Origin: Tamarix chinensis
Lineage: Eukaryota; Streptophyta; Magnoliopsida; Caryophyllales; Tamaricaceae
Direction of reading: 5' to 3'
Assembly (NCBI GenBank): GCA_030549775.1
Contig: CM060173.1
Location: 27,222,032-27,286,031, forward strand
DNA: 64,000 nt
Part shown: positions 37,860-49,014 of the stretch, one piece after another
How the letters are laid out: each line of letters starts with the position of its first letter
Numbering within the stretch: position 1 is the first letter of the stretch
Notes under the pieces: generated by a model
The model's database searches: none
Told to the model about the DNA's origin: nothing
Seen by the model: only the letters and a program-made list of their open reading frames with translations
Position numbers and translations under genes: made by a program

Positions 37860-38345
37860 CTATATATATATTAGTTTTCACTGAAGAAAAGTTTATGCTG
37901 GTGCGAAGGCAGTGGACCTCTTTTCATTTCCTAGGCTTCCGTACGAATAATATAAACTCACTCACCTGTAGTGCAAACCGATGAAATAAACGAGGAGGAG
38001 TGCAGGCTGAAGCGTGGCGATCGGTGGACGGCAATGTTAGAATGGAGTTGCTGGTGGTCGAAATCAACTGAATGTGGTGACGGGCGAACATCTGGTTTGG
38101 AAAACGAGCAAGAAGTGACGGAACAAGGGAGAATGGAAGCGATTCGGCCGGCGGGGCATAGCAGGGTGCTGTCGCCGGTGGTTCGTCGAGGGGTATTTAT
38201 GACAATATAAAAAAACTTGGTAATAGACACTATAATTTATTGGTAATTTTATATTCAATTTATTTAATTTTTTTTATTAACTATTGTTTGATTTTAAAAA
38301 ATATGAAATAAATTATTTAATTTTTTAAATCAGAAAAATTTATAT
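37860..38345 (-). other. Shared block with exon-like segment and splice donor (copy B)
   Basis: On the minus strand this matches 47565-47815: an AT-rich head (ACCAATAAATTATAGTGTC), then AACCAGATGTTCGCCCGTC, CCTGCACTCCTCCTCGTTTA, and a donor CAG/GTGAGTGAG at 37966/37965. Codons from the ATG are disturbed by small length changes, so the protein is not conserved but the donor is. The left continuation (37955-37860) matches 24715-24800 instead of copy C. Possibly the first exon or 5' untranslated exon of a captured gene. Confidence 0.6.
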
Positions 38346-38828
38346 AAATCATCACATATAAAATAACATAATAAAAACTGTTAATAATATAAATTAGGGT
38401 AGATATTTAAACTAGTATTTGTCTAAGTATAGATGCCTATAACAAAATCAATATATGAAATATTTAAAACAGTATTAAAATTTTGGTAATGGGCAAATTT
38501 ATTAGTAATATATTTGAGTTTAGGGTAGATATTACTATTTCAAAGTAGGGTTGTCCCAAAGAAACAAAAATAAAAAAAAGTATAAAAATGTTATTTTTTA
38601 ATATATAAAATTATTATTTATATTATTTAATTAAAATAAAAATATTTTTTAAAATAAATTAAATTTTTTCGACACTATCTGATGCACCAAAAAATTTTAG
38701 GATAAAAAATTCTTCGAAGTTTGAAAGTAGTACCAAATTTATCGTGAATGCAGTCATAATTCAAATTCACATAAATGCACAACCCTATCCAATAAAAGAA
38801 AAAGATATCAGCCCCTAAATTTTTCTGT

Positions 38829-39066
38829 AGGGGCTTGTTTGGTACGAGAATAATAGAAATAGAAAAAAAAATCTTATTTTGTATATTTTATATTAAGTAT
38901 TTAATAATAATAAATATATTTTTAATAAAATATCCATTTTAGATCAAATTAAAATCTAAGATGGATATTCATTAGTTTTTTTTTTAATTTTAACTAAATT
39001 ATACAAAATATATAAAATATTGGAGTAATTTTTCTACTCTTATCACCCTCTAACCAAATGAGCTCT
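38829..39066. mobile_element. Tourist-like MITE (about 238 bp)
   Basis: Ends GGGGCTTGTTTGGTACGAG and, inverted, AGAGCTCATTTGGTTAGAG. The flanks GTA and TTA resemble a TWA target site. Copies A and C have no such insertion at the corresponding point after their stop codon (AAGGGAAT), which gives an empty-site comparison. No coding capacity. Confidence 0.65.
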
Positions 39067-40005
39067 TATTCCCTTAACTATCCCTCGTTCAACCCCCCTT
39101 CTCATCCCCTGTGTGCGATCGTACTTCTTCAAACGAAAAATAATCATGATCAGTGTCATAACGGATAGAGCAATGATCGTTGAGAGCACCATCACCCAAA
39201 AATGTGGCAAAAACACATCAAGCGGGTAAGCATAGATGGTTGCGATAAAGCAACCAATTCCAAGCAAAACAGTTACCATGGTAGATGTGGGATAAATTTT
39301 CTTCAGCAATAGCACAAAGAACAATGCGAGGGAGCTCAGTAGGAGCAGCAAGCACACTACTTGTCTCCATAAGCCAATGGATTCATTCTTATCTAGCAAA
39401 ACTATCATATCCAGTATGGTAGAGAGATCTGCACTTAGTAGAATTTTTTCCTAACTCAGATTCTACTAAAATTTGGTTGAAAGGAGGTGGGTACTTGTAG
39501 GACTGGTTCATACTATCTTCCTAGTGTAGTGGCATGGTTGTTGCTGCAGGTAGCGTTGCCGCATTTCCAGATGTCAGAGAATATTTAGGGGACTATCCTG
39601 GACAATGATGATGAGGTGGACAGACCACCCCTATTGTTAGTTGCAACGATGGTTGATGTTCTCTTTCTAGTGAAGAGGAAGGTATTGTAGTCAGCGAGGA
39701 GGATGGACATGACAAAAATGATGATGATGATGATGTTACATATGGTGGTGGCAGCGGCGGCGGTGTATATGTTCATGGCAATGATGGTGGTGTTGTTGTA
39801 TATTTTTGTGGTCATAGTGTGTATGAGTATGATGGCGGTGGTGATTGAACTTATGTGTTAAAAACTACACAGTGCTAGAAAATTTTTGCTTGAGCACATA
39901 GCGAGGAAAAGATGGTATGAGCCATTTCCGCTTGATCTGGGAGGAAGAGGGAGAGCAACCCAGGGAAGAGTAACACTGAGGAGATAAGAGGTCGGAATCT
40001 ATAAA
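39043..40005 (-). pseudogene. Copy B of the multi-pass membrane protein family (broken)
   Basis: Minus strand. The membrane part is well kept (39408-39060): MIVLLDKNESIGLWRQVVCLLLLLSSLALFF, then MVTVLLGIGCFIATIYAYPLDVFLPHFWVMVLSTIIAL. Upstream, the leader and N-terminal part (39410-39870) is full of stops (for example around 39640) though the landmarks CACTGTGTAG, GGTGGTCTGT and TACAAGTACCCACC are present. The stop codon region is altered and runs into the MITE. It cannot make the C-like protein. A TATA-like TTATTTATAG lies near 39995. Confidence 0.75.
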
Positions 40006-40069
40006 TAATAGGAGGAGGGAGAGTGGTATGGGTCTGGGTCGATCCAGCCAAATCCAGACCTGAACCCAT

Positions 40070-41250
40070 TTATATTTAAAATAGCCCAAAATTCTAATTT
40101 TAGAAATTATGGCTAAATAAAGATTTATTAGGAAAATTAATTAAATAAATTATTTTATTACAATATAGGGGAGTTATTTAGGGAAAATCAAGAGAAAAAT
40201 GATAAATAATTTAATTAGGAAAAATTAGCAAGTCTTGCTAATTAAAATGGAATTTAAAAAAATTATTCAAAAATAGCCCAAATTAATCTAAAAAGGACTT
40301 AATTATTATTTTCTATATGTTATTATTTTAAATAACCCAAAAACACCAAAATACCTCAACCCACCTATTTTTCCCTTTTTTCTTTTCTTTTCTTTTCTCT
40401 TTTCTTCCTCTTTTCCTTTTTTCCCCCTTTCTTTCACTCTTTCTCCTTTTCTTGTTTTCCATTTTTCCCCCCAACTTGGGCCAGCTCATCCCACGCGGCC
40501 TAGCTCCCCGTTCCCTCATGTATGGCCTAAGTCTACGCCGTACCTCCCCTCCTTTTTTTTCCTTTCTTTCCCAGCTAGCCTAGTCTTCTTCCTTTTTTTC
40601 TTTTCTTCTTTCTTCCTCCCTAGACTGCCTGGTCTTGAACCTTCTTCTTCCCCGAGGCGTGGGTGGCAATTGAAGCATTGTGAGCCTGCCTTCCGCCGGT
40701 CACCACCGCTGCCTTCCATCCTTCCCTACTTCTCTCGTCACTTTCTTTCACTATTTCAACCCCAACCAACCCCTTCACCTCTCCCGAGCACCTTACCCCT
40801 ATCCCTTTTCCTTTTCCCTCAACCTCGTCACCCTGCCATGACAGAACCGCCTCGACTACCACCACCGACCAGCGTGCGTGGCACCTACACCCCTCTTGTC
40901 TTCTTGCCCTTGTCATTTCCCACCCAATTGGCCTATAAATACCCCATAGGCAACCTTAATTGGATTTTTGATTTCAAAACCCGAAAATTACCCCCTTCTC
41001 GCTGTCGCCCCATCAGACGAGCATTCCATCGCCGCCGGTCAAACCACCCATAGAACTACTCGATGCACCACCCTTTACCTAACTAAACCTTCCTCATCCC
41101 TCAATTTTTCCTGCACGAGCCACCCTGGCCGTGAAAAGTTACCCTCCCAATCGACCCCTCCTCAACCACCTTCGCCCTTTGCGCCACCATCTACCACCAA
41201 TTCCGCAGCAAATAACACCACCTCTACCCTCCAAAAAGTTCCTATAAGAT
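40070..41250 (+). repeat. Gypsy LTR fragment with promoter region (plus)
   Basis: Contains AATTATGGCTAAATAAAG (40106), a CCAACTTGGGCCAGCTCATC stretch (40470) and a clear TATA box CTATAAATA at about 40931, followed by CCG-rich sequence like that at 1-300. These match the layout of long gypsy LTRs. No TG..CA ends were found, so it is probably an internal LTR fragment placed between the 66-bp repeat and membrane copy B. Confidence 0.5.
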
Positions 41251-41317
41251 AGTGGATGGCGATGGATTAAGAGTTGGCCCTATCAACGGCAAGTTTCTCA
41301 AGCGTTACTATCCGTAG

Positions 41318-41640
41318 AACTTCCACTGTAATACTCCTGGCCCGCAAGAGGATAAACTATGAACGGCAAAATCATAAAATAAAGAACTTCCACTGTAATA
41401 CTCCTGGCCCGCAAGAGTATAAACTATGAATGGCAAAATCATAAAATAAAGATCTCCACTATTATACTCCTGGCCCGTAAGAGTATAAACTGTGAACAGC
41501 AAAATCATAAAATAAAGAACTTCCATTGTAATACTCCTGGCCCGCAAAAGTATAAACTATGAACGGCAAAATCATAAAATAAAGATCTCTACTGTAATAC
41601 TCCTGGCCCGCAAGAGTATAAACTGTGGATGGCAAATAAA
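41318..41640. repeat. 66-67-bp tandem repeat, five units
   Basis: ACTCCTGGCCCG starts units at 41333, 41400, 41466, 41533 and 41599. Units also share CATAAAATAAAG and AACTATGAACGGC. It abuts the 82-bp array directly. Confidence 0.9.
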
Positions 41641-41689
41641 AAAAAATTAAAGCCGAGAGGCAAACCCGGTTCTAAAGTTGCTAACCGTT

Positions 41690-42890
41690 GATGAAGAAAG
41701 CGGTTGAACGGGGTTCGACAGCTGTAAAAACAGCCGGAAGTCAAATTCGGTTCAAAAGATGCTAGCCATTAACGAAGAGAAGCTGTTGAACGGGGTTCGA
41801 TAGCTGTAAAAAAACATCCAAAAGCCAAATCCGGTTCAAATGATACTGGCCGTTGATGAAGAGAAGCGGTTGAACGAGGTTCGACAGCTGTAAAAACAGC
41901 CAAAAGCCGAATGCGGTTCAAAAGATGTTGGTCGTTGACGAAGAGAAGTGGTTGAACGGGGTTCGACAGTTGTAAAAACAGCCGGAAGGCGAATCTGGTT
42001 CAAAAGATGCTGATCGTTGACTAAGAGAAGCGGTTGAACGAGGTTCGATAGCTGTAAAAACAGCCGGAAGCCGAATCCGGTTCAAAAGATGTTAGCCATT
42101 AATGAAGAGAAGCGGTTGAACGGGGTTCGACAGCTGTAAAAACAGTCGAAAGCCGAATCCGGTTCAAAAGATGCTGACCGTTGACGAAGAGAAGCGGTTG
42201 AACGGGGTTTGACAGCTGTAAAAATAGCCGGAAGCCAAATCCAGTTCAAAAGATGTTGGCCGTTGACGAAGAAAAGCGATTGAACGGGGTTCGACAGTTG
42301 TAAAAACAACTGGAAGCCAAATCCGGTTCAAAAGATGCTGGCCGTTGACGAAGATAAGCGGTTGAACGGGGTTCGACAACTATAAAAACAGTCGGAAGGC
42401 GAATCCGGTTCAAATGATGCTGGTTGTTGACGAAGAGAAGCGGTTGAACAGGGTTCGACAATTGTAAAAATAGCTGGAAGCCGAATTCGGTTTAAAAGAT
42501 GCTGGCCGTTGACGAAGAGAAGCGGTTGAACGGGGTTCGACAGCTGTAAAAGCAGCTGGAAGCCAAATCCGGTTCAAAAGATGCTGGCCATTGATGAAGA
42601 GAAGCGGTTGAACGGGGTTCGACAGCTGTAAGAAAAAAAGTCAGAAGCCGAATCCGGTTCGAAAGATGCTGCTTGTTGACGAAGAAAGACGGTTGAACGG
42701 GGTTTGACAACTAAAGAATAGTCTAAAGTCGAACCCAGTTCGAAAGTTGTTGACTGCTGATGGTGAAAGACAACTGAACGTGATTCAATAGCTAATAAAC
42801 AGCTAGCATTCAAACCCAATTCATAGGCTGAAGGCAATCAAATCCAGTCTGAAAGTTGCTGATCCCTGACAAAGCATCACACAAATTTTT
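41690..42890 (-). repeat. 82-bp satellite array B, 14 units
   Basis: The motif GGTTGAACGGGGTTCGACAG recurs 14 times, starting near 41700 and ending near 42770. The consensus period is 82. Units share CCGGTTCAAAAGATGCTGG and CGTTGACGAAGAGAAGCGG. The right flank (42890-43115) is the inverted counterpart of the flank of array A. Long open frames cross it in all minus frames because few stops occur in the unit. They are not genes. Confidence 0.95.
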
Positions 42891-42978
42891 TTGATATTGG
42901 ATTCTGTCATTTGGGGGCATCATCATGGACTATCGACACCATAATAGGAGCAACACCTACAAATATATATATATATCT

Positions 42979-43003
42979 ATATGTGTGTGTGTGTGTGTGT
43001 GTA
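42979..43003. repeat. (GT)n microsatellite
   Basis: Perfect GT run in the conserved flank of array B. Confidence 0.9.
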
Positions 43004-43179
43004 CCTCAAGTGCAGCCAGAACGCTAATTTCGACGAAAGAAAAGAAGTCCAACGGTTTGAGAAAACTCTTTATGACCGATTTAAAATTGCATAATGACCT
43101 AATATATATATACACATATGATTCTTGTCATAGCAAAGGCACAAGAGGCAGGCTTGTGAGTCGTGTATGAAAAAAAAAT

Positions 43180-43220
<41 letters not shown>
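43180..43220. repeat. (TA)n microsatellite
   Basis: Near-perfect TA run after a short A-run. Confidence 0.9.
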
Positions 43221-43229
<9 letters not shown>

Positions 43230-44097
43230 CATATATACATACTACTTCTTAGCCTCGTTTGATATTTTTGCATATGAAGATGCTTAGTGGGTGCTTCAAG
43301 GTTGGAAAAGAAAGATTATGTTCGCTTTCTCCTGTTGGAGGCCGGCGTATTGATATTGATATATCTTTGATCTATATACATATATACATATATACACACA
43401 CATATACATATATACATATACTAAAAAAGAAGAAGAAGAAGAAAAAAAGGAAGAAAAAAAAGTGGCAGTATCATCAATATTCATATATTTTCATCAAACC
43501 ACTCGTAAAAAAAAAACAGTATAAAGTTGAAAAAAAAAGAAAAAAAAAGAAATGAAGAAAAAAAGAGAGAAGCTTTATAAGTGAGGAAACAAATTAGTAA
43601 GGAATTATGCAGAAAAGAATTACCAAAGGTATGTTGATGACGAATTAGTTGTACAGAAGTAAAGCAAGAGACCGCCAAATAAATTGAAAAGTCTTCAGTT
43701 TTTTCGGTGGGGCGAGATTAATTTTGGTTGCCAAGTAATTGTGTTTACTTGTGCGACTAACACCTCGTATATTTATAATTGGATTAGTTGGCTGTAAATC
43801 TTTAAGGACAGAATCGCCGGTTAAAAGATAAGCTTTTGTGATAAGATTAAAGGCACAAAACTCCTAAAAGATAGTAATCCAATTGGGAAAATATCTTTTG
43901 TAGAAATCTCTAGATATGTCTCACCATCAAGATATTAACCGCGGATAAGATCTTTTTAACAACTCTAATAAAATTTTAGTATTTCAGTTAAAATAAATCT
44001 TCAAAAAAAAAGGTATCCAAGTTCATATTTTGGATAAATTCCAACCAAGTACTACAAGTTACAGTCAAATAGTCACTTAAATTAACCAAGCCAGTGA
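43221..44097. other. Spacer and possible 3' remnant of a gypsy internal region
   Basis: Purine and TA-rich; frames are low-complexity. The end, 43980-44097, may be the 3' untranslated region of the element whose LTR follows. Confidence 0.45.
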
Positions 44098-44959
44098 CTT
44101 GTAGTGGGGGCATTTGTTGACACCGGAAAAATATATAACAACAAGAAAAATAATATTTGATTGTTATATGGTCAATCAACCTAAATTGGGGATAATTAAA
44201 TATTCCTAAAAATTATTTGGGATTTATATGTTAAAATAAAATATTTTAATTGTTTACGACCCATTCGTATTTTATTAAATTGGGCCAAAATATTTCAATT
44301 GGGCTTAGTTTAATTAAATACGGGTTTAATTTATTTCAAATTAAGGGCTACGAGTTCGTAAAATTAAGTTAAATGAAGCATGACTTTTAAGTCTAAAACG
44401 CAAGACGGGCGCAACCCCGAATGCCAAGGAGGTCCTTTTCTCTATAAATAGAGGGCACCCCTTCTCATTGAAGACACACTGAAGTCTCGAGATCAAGAGC
44501 TTATAGAGAGAACACTTCCAAGTACTTTGAAGCTAAAGATCGAAGACCCGAAGAACAAAGATCCGAAGATTGAAGAAGTAAGATCCGAGGATCGAAGAAC
44601 GAAGCTTTCCAGATCATCAAAGTCAAAAACGTTGAAGCATTGCAACTTCAACATCATTAAACCTGTTCGAAGGGATCAAGCACCACCAAATTGTGCCCTC
44701 TTTACCAGGTAAATTAAATTTTCATCAATGAGTTTGGATCAAGCTCATTAAACTCAAGATGAGCTCCGAACAAGTTGAGCGCAAAATTCAACATCGCGAA
44801 TCACAACGCCATCAATGGTCTAAGAGATTGAATCAGAGGATATTAAATCTTGTATCGAATTTATATAGAGATTGTACCTACATTCGATCCGATAATTAAT
44901 AATCAATAAAAGTATATTTTGTTCTTCAGTTTTTTTTACCAGAAAATTTGTCATTTACA
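44098..44959 (+). repeat. Gypsy 3' LTR with polypurine tract
   Basis: TGTAGTGGGGGCATT (polypurine-like, 44099-44114) precedes TGTTGACACCGG (44115), and the LTR ends TCATTTACA at 44959. A TATA box CTATAAATAG lies at 44441. After it, a run of related AAGATCCGAAGA / GAAGACCCGAAG units covers 44535-44610. The internal region and 5' LTR are lost. Lineage not resolved. Confidence 0.65.
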
Positions 44960-46300
44960 GTTTGTATCTGACTCTTAGAGCTTATATATTGGATATATTT
45001 TGTGCTATATGAGTTCGATGAAAATACGGGAACCCGAAAAAGAAAAAGAAATATTCTAGCTATTAATTATTGCGTCTATTGTCTTTTCATCCTTTATTAT
45101 TTTATGATGCTGACTAAAAACAAAACACCGATTAAAATAGTGGTAGCTAGGTTATTGGGATAGTGGAACTTATTATGCTTTCCATCGTCGTTATTAGAAG
45201 ACACCCAGTAAAATAGTAGGCATATTTAAAAAGAGACTTAGTGGTCTAAAACTGAAATATTTTAGAAGACAGGTGAGTATGACTACGAGACTGGAGAAAT
45301 GATGTAATCATTAAGGAGAGAGTGTTAATGATTATACCTGTACTAACTTTAATTAATTAGTTTACTAAAACTAACTTACTAAATTAAGATTTGGCTAGTT
45401 CTATTATTAGTAAGGCTTAGTATATAAAAAAAGGGAGGAAATTGTCGCAAAAACAAGCCATGAATAGATAAAAGGAAATAGGAAAAAGAAAAAGATGGAG
45501 ACGAAGAGAGAGAGAGAGAGAGAGAAAATTAGAAAGGTAATAAATTATGAATGTTATATGAAATTTAATAAAGGAATATTTTTGCCACCGTTCATACTTC
45601 GCAACAAAAACTGCATCGTTTAATATTTTTATTTGTTTTATCTTTACCAATTAGATGAAATGATAGGATAAAAAATTGTCCTCACTAGCACTCCGTTAAA
45701 ATTGTTAATATGAATATTTCTTTAAAAAAAATTTACTTGAGGTTTTTGAATCATAAAAAAGCGATCATTTTATTTACTAGCATAACTACCTTTTAATTAG
45801 CTCCTTCTGGTCATAGAAAAAGGCCAAAAAACAGGTCATGGAGTTCGAACATGCATCCAAGCCCAAGGACCACCTCCAGAGCGGTTCCCAGTCAAGAGTT
45901 GAAATATTCTTTCGTGCAATGGACCTTCACACGTGTGACAAGCTAGAGATAGACTGCTATTTTTGTACTTTGTTGATTAGCACCGTAAAGAGAATCAAAC
46001 AAGCCTAATATAAAATTAAATACAAAAGAATTAAAAATTCAACAGTTTTTTCTACACAGAAAACAAAAGATGATAGAAATAAAGAGAAAAAATGAATTAA
46101 AGAGTCAAAAAGTGAATAAGCTAACGGAATTTGTTTGGAAGCAATTTGTTAAATTTAAAGAAGAAGAACGAAAATATATAGAAAATTTGCTGATTTTTAG
46201 GCATTCCACTTTTGGTTTTGGAGCAACTTCGTTCATTTTTTTTTAGCATCAAAACGAAACAAATGTCAAAAAAAGAAAAAAAAAAGAAAGGGAGAAAAAG
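44960..46300. other. Spacer, no gene seen
   Basis: AT-rich with (GA)n at 45507-45525. No recognised repeats or frames. Confidence 0.5.
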
Positions 46301-46304
46301 AATT

Positions 46305-46395
46305 GGTAACAGACTTGGTATCAGACTTATCAGACTTGGTATCAGACTGTCACTACACTTCGCATGTTAGTCACTTGGTATCAGACTGTCAATCA
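46305..46395. repeat. Repeated TGGTATCAGACT motif upstream of gene C
   Basis: TGGTATCAGACT occurs at about 46317, 46338 and 46376, with a variant TGGTAACAGACT at 46304. The string resembles the initiator-tRNA primer-binding site but no LTR is adjacent. Confidence 0.7.
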
Positions 46396-46452
46396 AGGCA
46401 AAGGGTATGCGAAGGTATACGGCAGCCCGCGGCAGCTCCTCTTCCTTCTTCC

Positions 46453-46462
46453 CATAAATATA
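46453..46462 (+). promoter_or_regulatory. TATA box candidate for gene C
   Basis: CATAAATATA, 310 bases before the preferred start codon, followed by a pyrimidine-rich (CT) leader typical of plant 5' untranslated regions. Confidence 0.5.
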
Positions 46463-46771
46463 GGTTGCCCTTCTTCCCTCCTCAGATCACTTCTCCTTTC
46501 CTCTCCGCTCTCATCCCTTCCTTTCTTAATAATCTATCAGTTTTCCTCTTCCCTGAGCCCCTCTCTCTCTTCCCGCTTTCCCCCGGAGCTAGCGGAAACG
46601 GTTAGGCCCATCTTTTTTCTTGTTCAAGCGAACAACTTCTGGCACTGTGTAGTTTCTAACACAGAAGTCCAATCACCGCCACCATCATCATATTTTTCAT
46701 TTACATCCTCCACGCCGGCTACATCACCTTCCTATTCACCAGAGCAAGAACATCAGCCATCGCCGCGGCCA

Positions 46772-47305
46772 ATGACAAGTTTGGACCACCATCCAGAGCA
46801 GCCCCCCCAAAATTTTCGGCAATCAATCACTGAGCCGTCGTCTAATGAGACAGTGCCAGCTGCAGCAACAACCACGCCACTACAGCAGCCAGACAGTACG
46901 AATCAGTCCTACAAGTACCCACCTCCTTTCGACCAAATTTTAGTAGAATCCGGGTTAGGAAAAATTCTACTAGGTGCAGATCTCTCTGCCCTGCTGGCTA
47001 TGATAGTTTTGGTAAATAAGGATGAATCCATTGGCTTATGGGCACGAGTAGTGTGCTTGCTGCTCCTACTAGGCTCCCTCGCATTGTTCTTTGCGTTACT
47101 GCTGAAGGAACTTTATCCCGCAATTGCCATGGTAACTGTTCTGATTGGAATTGGTTGCTCTATCGCAGCCATCTGCGCTTACCCGCTCTCTGTGTTTTTG
47201 CCACATTTCTGGGTTACGGTGCTCTCTTCGATCGTTGCTCTGTACGTTATGATACCGATCATGATCATCTTCTGTTGGAAGAAGTGCGAACGGGAAGAAT
47301 CTTGA
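46772..47305 (+). CDS. Multi-pass membrane protein of unknown function, gene C, 177 residues
   Basis: I do not recognise the family. An ATG at 46772 (MTSLDHHPEQ) is preferred because the same Met position is kept in copy A, and the frame's earlier ATG (46364) lies upstream of the TATA candidate. Residues 1-60 are Pro, Gln and Ser rich and likely cytosolic. Hydrophobic segments: about 71-83 (ADLSALLAMIVLV), 93-111 (VVCLLLLLGSLALFFALLL), 118-136 (AIAMVTVLIGIGCSIAAIC) and 145-169 (FWVTVLSSIVALYVMIPIMIIFCW). The frame ends in basic and acidic KKCEREES. This suggests three or four membrane crossings. Open frame continues upstream to 46364, and the PATSP...EQEHQP stretch before 46772 is conserved in A, so a longer protein or a spliced upstream exon is possible. 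No introns are obvious. This is the only unbroken copy of four. Confidence 0.6.
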   Translation: MTSLDHHPEQPPQNFRQSITEPSSNETVPAAATTTPLQQPDSTNQSYKYPPPFDQILVESGLGKILLGADLSALLAMIVLVNKDESIGLWARVVCLLLLLGSLALFFALLLKELYPAIAMVTVLIGIGCSIAAICAYPLSVFLPHFWVTVLSSIVALYVMIPIMIIFCWKKCEREES

Positions 47306-47564
47306 CACTATCGCATAGGAGGAATTACAGGGGGAATTGAGCGAGGGGATAATTAAGGGAATTGGGGGGAAGTCAGGGGCCGGTATCATTTGTTTGTTAG
47401 GATTATGCATTTATGCGTGCCTGAATTTTGACGTTATGTCGATTTTGTTATTGGTATCTATTTTTATACCAATATTAGTTTAAGTGTGTTGTACACTAAT
47501 TTGTATTATTAACGGTTTCCTTTACCGTGTTATTTTATGTGTGATGAATTATAAAAATTGATCT
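47306..47564 (+). other. 3' flank of gene C
   Basis: 47440-47530 aligns with 24655-24740 of copy A (TATTTTTATACC, TTTAAGTGT). No further frame. Confidence 0.7.
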
Positions 47565-47815
47565 GATTTAAAAAATTAAATAATTTATTTGATACTTTTC
47601 AAAATTAAATAGTAGTTAATAAAAAATTAAATAAATTGAATATAAAATTACCAATAAATTATAGTGTCCGTCGCTCCTCGCTCGTTGTCCAGACCAGATG
47701 TTCGCCCGTCGCTGCTGCAACTCCATTCAGACCTTGCCCTCCACCGACCGCCACGCTCCAGCCTGCACTCCTCCTCGTTTATTTCGTCGGTTTGCACTTC
47801 AGGTGAGTGAGTTTG
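47565..47815 (+). other. Shared block with exon-like segment and splice donor (copy C)
   Basis: Same block as 38345-37960. An ATG at 47698 opens a short frame MFARRCCNSIQTLPSTDRHA to the donor CAG/GTGAGTGAG at 47802/47803. Followed by sequence with T-rich intron-like content (to about 48000). A first exon of an unidentified gene is possible. No downstream exon was recognised. Confidence 0.55.
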
Positions 47816-48016
47816 CGCTTCATGAATTCAATTTCAGAGATTTATTTGATAATTTCGTTTGTTGTTCTTCAATTTTCAAGTGTTGACTTAAATCAGTGAA
47901 CCCTCTAGTTCGTTAGCTTTTTCTCTATTATCAGCTGGGACTTTGCAAGTTCTATGTCTGTTTTGTTGTTGCTCTGTGTGTTCGATGTTAATGTCAAAAC
48001 AATCAAGTAGTTACAG

Positions 48017-48960
48017 ACAGAGACGGTTAAAATGAGAGAGGAAGTAGAGGACGACAAGCTTGTAGTAATTTATCACTAATGCAATCTCCTTATCATCACA
48101 AGCTTATGTATATTTAATACAAACAAATATTTTAGAATAATTAAAAGCATATTATTATTATTATTATTTATGTATTAAATATTTTATTATATTTTAATAA
48201 AAAATATAAGTACAATTTTAATAATACCATACCCATTCATTTCTAAAAAAGTATAAATTATCAAACTATTATATATATATATATATATGGAGAAAAAGTA
48301 GTAGTTTTTTTTAATCTGTGTATATAAGTTAAAAGTGATGTGTGCTAGTAGTGCATGAGACGGAGGCACTAATTGTCATGGGGAGTAACTTTTTTTGTTA
48401 CACGATTTAGTAAATGAATCAACGGGCCAGTAGAGCCCGGACAGGACAATGTTAGAGCTATCAGACGATTATGAGGAGGTTGGTAAATACTAATTAATCA
48501 ATTATAATTATAATTAGTATTATTTTAATATATATTATTCTTCTTATTAACATAATTTTGATCTTTTTTAATCATTATGAAAAATAATAATTTACATATA
48601 CTAAAATTAATTAATTATAATATTAATCATCATCATTATTATTATGGTTATTATAATTATTGTAGTATTAATTATCATTAAGATAATATTAATTATGATA
48701 AAAATTTAAGGAATGAGACTTTTTAATTAATTAATGATAATATTAATTGTATAAGCCTTAGAAATAGTAATAATAAAATTATAATTTTTTTATTTTATCA
48801 CCTGAGTTGCCACCACATTAGGATCGTCTCTATCTTGACGGATACCTCTAACATTCTCCACAGGGGCTTGGTCAGCCACGTACAGGGCTATTGATGACTA
48901 GTTATTTGGTCGGCCAACGGGGCACATGAAGCTTCACGCATAAACCTATCCGCTTGCCTA
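48017..48960. repeat. Tandem duplication, copy 1 (about 0.95 kb)
   Basis: GAGGACGACAAGCTT at 48046 begins long near-identity with 49485 onward: shared CCATACCCATTCATTTC, GGGCCAGTAGAG, GCTATCAGACGATT and ACATGAAGCTTCACGC. No coding frame. Includes (TTA)n and (TA)n tracts. Confidence 0.9.
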
Positions 48961-49014
48961 TCCTAGTCGGCACGTGTAATTAAGTAAAATTTGTGCATCG
49001 AACGTAAGTGCATG

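Noticed and set aside
41690..42890. Long open frames on the minus strand (NPVQP...FSSST repeats)
   Set aside because: They arise from the 82-bp unit, which lacks stops in several frames. The period is not a multiple of three and the frames shift between units.
43259..43678. Lys-rich and hydrophobic small frames
   Set aside because: Low-complexity translation of purine runs and microsatellites.
46364..46771. Upstream part of the 313-residue frame as the true N-terminus of gene C
   Set aside because: The first ATG precedes the TATA candidate. The later ATG is conserved in copy A. An upstream spliced exon is still possible.
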